Below, in pieces: positions 8,369-13,228 of a stretch of 13,228 bases of DNA. Position 1 is the first letter of the stretch. Every line of letters begins with the position of its first letter. Under the pieces are notes generated by a model, which was not told where the DNA came from, did no database searches, and saw only the letters and a program-made list of their open reading frames with translations. Location of the stretch: positions 1-13,228 of the forward strand of contig CAYLZH010000134.1 of the NCBI GenBank assembly GCA_964388245.1, written 5' to 3'. This DNA is from JAIOYV01 sp964388245. GTDB lineage: Bacteria; Bacteroidota; Bacteroidia; Bacteroidales; M50B96. The position numbers and the translations under genes are program-made.

Positions 8369-8468
8369 TGGTCAGGCAATACCAATTCCCATTATTTATT
8401 ATTCATTCCTTGTTTTGAAATTCTGGTAATTACTGCTTATGCACTATTCCGCAATGTAGTTTGATGAT

Positions 8469-10088
8469 TTATCCTGAAGGAAAATTTTGATAAAAAGAAC
8501 TTAGCTGTGCGATCATGTCCTGTCGTTCCTGGTTTTGCTTTATCGATACCAGGTTTTCAATCTTGTCTACCGATAACTTATGTCCCAGGTTATCATATAT
8601 TTCTTCAATCTCGTCCTGGGCCAGTTGCAACGACAGGGAGAAAAAATCATGCATTAGTTGCTTCATTTTCTTTAGCTCCTTTTTGGCAAGCAGGGTGTTG
8701 GTTGTGGTATCGTTAACGATGTTCAAAAGGCTACAAATTTCATCGGGTTTAAATCCTGCAATAAACCGTTGCAATGCAATATCATCGATGTATTTTATCA
8801 GAAGACTTCTGTCGCTGCTCCGAACCGATGCCATCAGCAAGTGATATAAGGTAGTAAGTATGCCGGTAAACTCATTGTTTTCCATTTTCTGATAATGTGC
8901 GAATGTACCATTCATTTCAGGAGCCATAACCTGGTTCTCAATCCGGGCAATTATCTTTTCGCGTTCCATTATCATATGTTCGTACAGGATGAAATTCGGA
9001 CGATGGCTTTCATGTTTCATTGCCTCATCGTTGGTCACTTTCCATTCGTTTGGATGCCCCTTCATGTTAACCAGTAGAAACAATAAGCGTCGAAGAATAT
9101 GATATCGCGATGTTGGTGTCCACGACAGTACACTACGAGTTTGCGATGCGTCAATATTTAATTTCAGGTCGATATATCGTACCATCCATAGTTTTTCGAA
9201 TGGTTTGCTAAAAAGCCTTATTTTCGAAAGCGTAATCCTGAATAATACGGCAGGCCAGGCAAGTAATTTTGGCAAATAAATTGGTTTAGGGACACGGCCA
9301 AAAAAATCGCGTGTAGCTATCTCATAAAGTTCTTTGTGTGTTGTACATCCATCGGGACTCGCAATAAAAACATTGTTATCGGGGAGGAAATTATTTTTTA
9401 AAATTATCTTCTGAAACAGATTGTTAAGGTCATTAACGTGGATATATGAAATTGCCGAGTTTCCTTGTCCGGCTAAAAATCTTGAATCATATTTTTTCGA
9501 AAGCCATGTTTGCAGAAATTTATATAATGGCGCAAATTCACACCAATCGCTAAACACTGCCGCAAACCTTACTACCGATCCTTTAAACCAGGGGCTGTAT
9601 TCGCTAAGCATTTGTTCTCCAATCTTTTTGGAGCGGGCATAATGGAAATCTGCGTCAGGTGGCGTTTGTTCATTAATAACTCCACCATTTAAAGGAAAAT
9701 TGCAGGCAGCTAATGAGCTGGCAAAAATAAAATGATCGATATTAACAAGCCTGCCCAATTCCAGAACATTTTTTGTTCCCTCCACATTTGTTCTTTCATA
9801 TTCAGGATTATCAGAATAATCGAAATCGTAAAAAGCAGCAAGGTGAATTAAGTAATCGGCACCACCGTTATCGTCGTTAATTTTTTGTACGACCTCATTA
9901 AGAGAACTCGTATTGGAAATATCCCACTGAATCCAGTTGAGATTTTTGTTGTAGGCAATATCGGTTTCGGTAAAAGAGCGCCGTGCTATGGCATATATCA
10001 GAAACTGATGTTTAAAATAGTCAATGGTATATTTTCCGATTATACCCGATGCACCTGTAATTATTACAGACCGTTGGTGGTTTTTCAT
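8469..10088 (-). CDS. NAD(P)-dependent extended SDR/epimerase fused to a helical C-terminal domain
   Basis: This cytosolic protein has 539 residues. The N-terminal 330 or so form an extended SDR: dinucleotide-binding TGASGIIG (11-18), the DYLIHLAA segment (78-85), catalytic-type Ser in FASSLAA (around 124-125) and the YxxxK pair Y150/K154. Family members oxidise, epimerise or reduce nucleotide sugars, sterol-like or other hydroxy substrates; the substrate here cannot be named. From about residue 345 to 539 the sequence is charged and predicted helical, for example YIDDIALQRFIAGFKPDEI (433-451) and LQLAQDEIEEIYDNL (487-501). This is well beyond the 300-350 residues usual for the family. The pattern loosely recalls RsbRD-like N-terminal sensor helices, a tentative comparison. 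The start at 10088 is an ATG with a partial AGGA nearby. It stands apart from its neighbours, with spacers of 150 nt upstream and 194 nt downstream. Confidence 0.88.
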   Translation of the reverse strand: MKNHQRSVIITGASGIIGKYTIDYFKHQFLIYAIARRSFTETDIAYNKNLNWIQWDISNTSSLNEVVQKINDDNGGADYLIHLAAFYDFDYSDNPEYERTNVEGTKNVLELGRLVNIDHFIFASSLAACNFPLNGGVINEQTPPDADFHYARSKKIGEQMLSEYSPWFKGSVVRFAAVFSDWCEFAPLYKFLQTWLSKKYDSRFLAGQGNSAISYIHVNDLNNLFQKIILKNNFLPDNNVFIASPDGCTTHKELYEIATRDFFGRVPKPIYLPKLLAWPAVLFRITLSKIRLFSKPFEKLWMVRYIDLKLNIDASQTRSVLSWTPTSRYHILRRLLFLLVNMKGHPNEWKVTNDEAMKHESHRPNFILYEHMIMEREKIIARIENQVMAPEMNGTFAHYQKMENNEFTGILTTLYHLLMASVRSSDRSLLIKYIDDIALQRFIAGFKPDEICSLLNIVNDTTTNTLLAKKELKKMKQLMHDFFSLSLQLAQDEIEEIYDNLGHKLSVDKIENLVSIKQNQERQDMIAQLSSFYQNFPSG

Positions 10089-10148
10089 TTTGGCTGATCC
10101 TGTTATTTTGTTGTCTGTCCTGTCCAGTTGTCATCAATCTTAAATGTG

Positions 10149-10158
10149 CAGATATCTG
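10149..10158. promoter_or_regulatory. 10-bp palindrome upstream of the SDR gene
   Basis: CAGATATCTG is a perfect palindrome about 61-70 nt upstream of the SDR ATG, within the 150-nt spacer after the small membrane protein gene. It is a possible binding site, but this length is expected by chance. No convincing TAnnTTTG box was found in this spacer. Confidence 0.15.
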
Positions 10159-10238
10159 ACTATATACATTGATAAATAATTGATTACCAAATAATATCAG
10201 CCAGTAAAAGTAATGGAATCGTTTAAGATGACAAAGGA

Positions 10239-10460
10239 CTAATCATCATCTTTTTTCCTGAATGGTTCGCGCAATAGGATGTTGTAAATGAATAAGACCA
10301 GGATAGCTGCGATGAAGACTACAAACAAGGTTTGCATAATTTTCCAGATAACATCCTCGAGGTCGATTAGGCCCCAAACAGATAGAATGGCGATAAAGGT
10401 TGAAATAATTACAACGGTGATTAAAATGTAACTTGCTACTTTTTTTACTGCATTATCCAT
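10239..10460 (-). CDS. Small two-helix membrane protein, hypothetical
   Basis: I do not recognise this 73-residue protein. ATG 10460 (MDNAVKKVASYILIT...) is preferred over a TTG three codons upstream because it is the standard start and gives a short basic/polar N-terminus before the first helix. Two hydrophobic segments cover about residues 9-31 and 40-63, separated by the short acidic turn IDLEDVIWK. The tail REPFRKKDDD is charged and probably cytoplasmic. The ATG overlaps the end of the ATPase gene by 8 nt (ATG at 10458-10460, ATPase stop ending at 10453). Translation is therefore likely coupled, and the protein may work with, or sit beside, the ABC transporter. It has no cysteine, metal-binding or enzyme motif. 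The stop is TAG at 10239-10241. Confidence 0.75.
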   Translation of the reverse strand: MDNAVKKVASYILITVVIISTFIAILSVWGLIDLEDVIWKIMQTLFVVFIAAILVLFIYNILLREPFRKKDDD

Positions 10461-11484
10461 AATTATCAAGGTTTATTGACTTTAAATATGTCGTTAATTC
10501 ATAAATTGAGGAAAATGTTTTTTCCTGAGCATTTAATTTCAATACCCATTTAAACTCGTTTCCCGATTGATTTATTGCGACGGACATTGCTGTTGTTTTG
10601 TTACAGACAACCTCAAATTCTAAGCGTTCGAGAGCACGGATTGTCCAGGTTGCAACTGTACCTTTTCCCGATAGGGAGATCGTAAACCTTTTTTTTCGTG
10701 GCACAATGAAATTCCCGTTTTCATGGTTAAATATCACAGATTCGCTTCCAAAAACCTGGCTTATCGAATTATTAATAACAAGATCTTCAGGCGATCCTTC
10801 AGTAATATTTCCATTTGATACCAACCATAATTTATCTGCTTCCTGAATAGCAATATTCAGGTCGTGCGTTGATATCACGATGCTTTTTTTCATTTTCAGG
10901 CTTAGTTCTGCCAGGAGTCTGAATATTTCGTATCTGTGTGGAATATCAAGAAAAGCTGTAGGTTCATCAAGGATAATTACCGGTGTGTCTTGTGCAAGGG
11001 CACGGGCAATCATAGCACGCTGTTTCTCACCATCACTTAGTTCGTTAATCCGTGTATAAGTAAATCCTTCAATCCCAACTGATCTGATCGAATTATAAAT
11101 TATTTTTCTGTCATTATCAGATAAGTGTCCGGTCCAGCTGGTATGTGGATACCGGCCCAGCGCCACTAAATCAAAAACATGTAAATTATTATTGCTGATT
11201 ATTTCGGTCGAAACATAACTCAATTGTTTGGCAAGGTCATTTTTTGACCACTTGTTCAGATCAAGATTGTTTAAGGTTATTTCTCCTGAGAGAGGTGCCT
11301 GTAATCTTGTAATACCTCTAAGTAATGTGCTTTTGCCTGAGCCATTTAGTCCAAGCAAAGCAATTATTTCGCCTGCGAAAATCGAAAGATTCAGGTTCGA
11401 AAGTACTTTTTTTTGCCTTGATCCCTGATAATATCCTACAGAAAGATTTGACAATTTAATCCTATGATCAGCCAATCTAACCAT
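10453..11484 (-). CDS. FecE/BtuD-like ABC transporter ATPase with C-terminal extension
   Basis: This 343-residue cytoplasmic ATPase powers the adjacent FecCD-type permease, for import of an iron-siderophore, haem or cobalamin-like ligand. ATG 11484 is chosen because it lies 4 nt after the permease stop and begins just before the core fold (HRIKLSNLSVGYY). The longer frame to 11550 would overlap the permease by 62 nt. Motifs, numbered from this start: Walker A GLNGSGKST (45-53), signature LSDGEKQRA (149-157), Walker B VIILDEPTAFLD (169-180) and the switch His in STHD (206-209). The family LVALGRYPHT stretch is present (106-115). The Q-loop position reads SYVSTEI, with Thr-Glu where Gln is usual; I recall a similar substitution in Bacteroidota homologues, which I could not check here. 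Residues about 250-343 form an extension beyond the usual 250-260, with no motif I recognise. The specific substrate is not determined. Confidence 0.93.
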   Translation of the reverse strand: MVRLADHRIKLSNLSVGYYQGSRQKKVLSNLNLSIFAGEIIALLGLNGSGKSTLLRGITRLQAPLSGEITLNNLDLNKWSKNDLAKQLSYVSTEIISNNNLHVFDLVALGRYPHTSWTGHLSDNDRKIIYNSIRSVGIEGFTYTRINELSDGEKQRAMIARALAQDTPVIILDEPTAFLDIPHRYEIFRLLAELSLKMKKSIVISTHDLNIAIQEADKLWLVSNGNITEGSPEDLVINNSISQVFGSESVIFNHENGNFIVPRKKRFTISLSGKGTVATWTIRALERLEFEVVCNKTTAMSVAINQSGNEFKWVLKLNAQEKTFSSIYELTTYLKSINLDNYG

Positions 11485-11488
11485 ATAT

Positions 11489-12492
11489 TTATAGGATTGA
11501 AGAAAGTCTTTGATTTTTAATGATAAGATACACAACCACCGGAATACCAATAAGTGCTGTTACCGAGTTTATCGGCAGGTTACTTTGTGCACCCGGAAGC
11601 TGTGAAATAATATCCCCAGCAACCATTACTACAGCGCCAAGTATAATGCTTGCCATTACCAAAACATGTTGATTTGCAGTCTTAAGAATTATTCTGGCCA
11701 GGTGGGGCACTGCTATACCGATAAATCCTATTGGCCCACAGAAAGCTGTTATACTTCCGGCAAGGATACTAGTGCTGAAAAAGATAAGAAAACGTGCGAG
11801 TTTAATGTTGAGTCCAAGGCTTTTCGCGTAGTTTTCTCCCAACAGCAAAACATTCAGGTATTTACCGGATGCCAGTGCAATAATTAATCCTGATAAAATT
11901 ACAGGTAATAACACATTTAATTGCGATTGTGTAACACCTCCAAGACTACCCATTGTCCAAACAATAAATGTTTTTAGCATCGATTCGTTACTGAAATACT
12001 GCAAAATACTTACAATTGCAGTTACAGCACTTCCCACTAAAATCCCAAGGATTAATATGGTCATAATGTCGGTTACCCTCAACGATACAATGAAAATAAG
12101 CAGGAGAACAGCTCCTGCACCCAGGCAGGCAACGAAGGCAATTAACCAGGTGCCAGCCACATTCATATATCCGGATATAAAAAAAGATGAGAATCCCATT
12201 ACTAAAAGTGCTACTCCAAGACTGGCCCCGGCACTAATGCCTAAAACATATGGACCGGCCAGGGGATTCCTGAAAATTGTTTGCATCTGTAATCCACTCA
12301 CGGACAATGCTGCTCCTGCCAAAAGAGCAGTAATCAGTTTTGGTAATCTAAAATCGAGAATAATTCTTCTCCAGGCTGTGTGTGAAGTTTCTCCATCGAA
12401 TAATAAATTCACGATTTCAGAAGCCGGTATCCGAACNNNNNNNNNNTGCGATGCAGTTGATGTCTGATTTTATTGATATTTAGCTGATTCAT
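11489..12492 (-). CDS. FecCD/BtuC-like ABC permease, interrupted by an assembly gap
   Basis: This inner-membrane permease belongs to a siderophore/haem/cobalamin-type importer. The readable body runs from the gap edge (12436) to the stop at 11489 and opens VRIPASEIVNLLFDG. Canonical marks follow: FRLPKLITALLAGAALSVSG, FRNPLAGPYVLGISAGASLG, the coupling-helix GENYAKSLGLN, GPIGFIGIAVPHLAR and LPINSVTALIGIPVVVYL. Many hydrophobic helices give the expected ten-helix type. A GTG at 12412 is not the true start, because family sequence continues upstream of it. Right of the Ns, an ATG at 12492 begins MNQLNINKIRHQLHR, a plausible cytoplasmic N-terminus. About 20-30 residues including the first helix are then hidden in the gap. 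The visible 315 plus 15 residues, plus that missing part, match the usual 330-350. The ATPase start follows its stop by 4 nt. Confidence 0.85.
12437..12446. other. Assembly gap (10 Ns)
   Basis: Ten Ns interrupt the permease gene. The frame on the left (codon ending at 12434) and the ATG on the right (12492-12490) are not in register across exactly 10 bases: 46 bases lie right of the gap, so an in-frame join needs a gap length of 2 modulo 3. The Ns are therefore probably a placeholder for a gap of unknown size. Confidence 0.95.
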
Positions 12493-12576
12493 TTTAAGTG
12501 GAAAGCTAAGTTTTAGAGAATTGTCCTGAAAGGATTTTGGGATACGGCTGACAAAAATTTATCCAGTACTTTTATA

Positions 12577-13228
12577 TTAGCCAGGCACTCCAACCCTTAA
12601 ATATTTTGGAAAAATCTCAAATTCAAACGGACTGTCTCCACAAACTTCACCATCTAATTCTATTTTAATCTTTGGTTCAGATTTAAGGACTATTTTACTT
12701 GCCCGGAACGAATCGATTTTTGGGTGGTTAATCAACGATCCATCATAAAGTCGCTTGATATTCCTGATTATTTCAAGTTTACTGATCTTATTAATAATGG
12801 TAATATCAAACATCCCGTCGTTTGGAATTGCATTGGGTAATTGCATCATGCCACCACCATTAAATTTTCCAATGCCAATGCTTATACTAAAAACCATATT
12901 CGATTTCCGGCTTTGATCATAAATTATTTCTACATCGGTTGATTTATACTGAAAGAGGCTGGTTAACAGGTTCCACAAATAACTCAATGCCGAACCCTTT
13001 CCTTTGTCAGCTTTCAGATTTGTCTTATAGGCAACAAAGGCATCGAATCCCATACCAGCTACATTTACAAAATACCGTGACTGTTTTGTGTTTCCCGTAT
13101 AATAGCTTACCTTTCCAACGTCTTGCCAGGTAAATTTCTCCTGATTAATTATATCGATAGCTTTGTTATGATCGAATGGGATTCCAAAAGTTCTACACCA
13201 GTCGTTGCCTGTACCTACGGGGATTACT
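12577..13228 (-). CDS. Diacylglycerol kinase/YegS-type lipid kinase, N-terminus cut by window edge
   Basis: The frame stays open to the right edge, so about 217 residues of the C-terminal part are visible; an internal ATG at 13053 is not the start. The kinase glycine-rich motif GTGNDW (13198-13215, preceded by VIPV) marks the nucleotide-binding domain of DAGK_cat proteins. The second, beta-rich domain has NVAGMGFDAFVAYK, then GKFNGGGMMQLPNAIPNDG, and ends with ELDGE and FPKYLRVGVPG, all typical of the YegS/DgkB/BmrU family. Such enzymes phosphorylate diacylglycerol, sphingosine-like or related lipids at the cytoplasmic face of the membrane using ATP and Mg2+. Bacteroidota make sphingolipids, so a sphingoid-base substrate is possible but not shown. 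The stop at 12577 is 84 nt upstream of the putative permease ATG, so co-transcription with the ABC genes is possible. Confidence 0.93.
   Translation of the reverse strand, partial: VIPVGTGNDWCRTFGIPFDHNKAIDIINQEKFTWQDVGKVSYYTGNTKQSRYFVNVAGMGFDAFVAYKTNLKADKGKGSALSYLWNLLTSLFQYKSTDVEIIYDQSRKSNMVFSISIGIGKFNGGGMMQLPNAIPNDGMFDITIINKISKLEIIRNIKRLYDGSLINHPKIDSFRASKIVLKSEPKIKIELDGEVCGDSPFEFEIFPKYLRVGVPG

Noticed and set aside
10201..10216. CCAGTA/TAATGG hairpin after the small membrane protein gene
   Set aside because: The stem has one mismatch in six pairs and no U-run follows on the minus strand, so a terminator call is not supported.
11485..11550. Longer ATPase start with 22 extra residues
   Set aside because: It would overlap the permease by 62 nt and add sequence not typical of the family; ATG 11484 gives tight operon spacing.
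12057..12467. Plus-strand open frame running across the N gap
   Set aside because: It is antisense to the clearly conserved permease, reads through Ns, and has no family resemblance.
12493..12576. Possible cobalamin riboswitch before the permease
   Set aside because: The spacer is only 84 nt, too short for that riboswitch, and no B12-box-like sequence was seen.

Overview
The window looks like draft or metagenome-derived chromosomal DNA from a member of the Bacteroidota. Four things point there: a SusC/SusD outer-membrane pair, a secreted protein ending in a type IX secretion (Por) sorting domain, AT-rich leaders mostly without Shine-Dalgarno sites, and a Bacteroidota-style FecE-like ATPase. 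A marine or anaerobic Bacteroidia-type host is plausible, but the sequence does not fix a genus. All nine recognised genes lie on the minus strand, so transcription runs from high to low coordinates. No convincing gene is read from the plus strand, and no RNA gene, CRISPR array or insertion sequence was seen.

Right end (13228 to about 10239): the C-terminal two thirds of a diacylglycerol/lipid kinase comes first. It is followed by an ABC uptake cassette of the iron-siderophore/haem/cobalamin type: a FecCD/BtuC-like permease, a FecE/BtuD-like ATPase with a C-terminal extension, and a small two-helix membrane protein whose start codon overlaps the ATPase stop. A run of 10 Ns (12437-12446) interrupts the permease. 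The piece right of the gap carries a plausible start for it (12492), and its reading frame shows that 10 Ns cannot be the true gap length if that start is right.

Middle (10088 to 8469): one protein joins an NAD(P)-dependent extended SDR/epimerase domain to a helical C-terminal region of about 190 residues. That region is unusual for an SDR and only loosely resembles sensor-type helical domains.

Left part (8274 to 1): an extracellular two-HKD phospholipase D-superfamily protein (OB-like region, fibronectin-III-like region, two PLD half-sites, T9SS tail) is followed by SusC, SusD and a secreted LamG-domain protein that runs off the left edge. SusC, SusD and LamG are closely spaced and probably co-transcribed. 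SusD has the only strong Shine-Dalgarno site in the window. The set looks like a nutrient-capture locus: SusCD imports a ligand, the LamG protein may bind it at the surface, and the upstream PLD protein may cleave nucleic acid or phospholipid. No glycoside hydrolase, sulfatase, peptidase or dedicated regulator is visible, so the substrate is open.

The most interesting non-coding signal is a shared perfect palindrome core, TTGAAA-N2-TTTCAA, present upstream of both the PLD gene (8355-8368) and the LamG gene (within 921-936). It is a candidate operator, though chance in AT-rich spacers is not excluded. I see no clear, wholly new biological system. The best leads are the SDR-helical fusion, the PLD/SusCD association and the shared palindromes.
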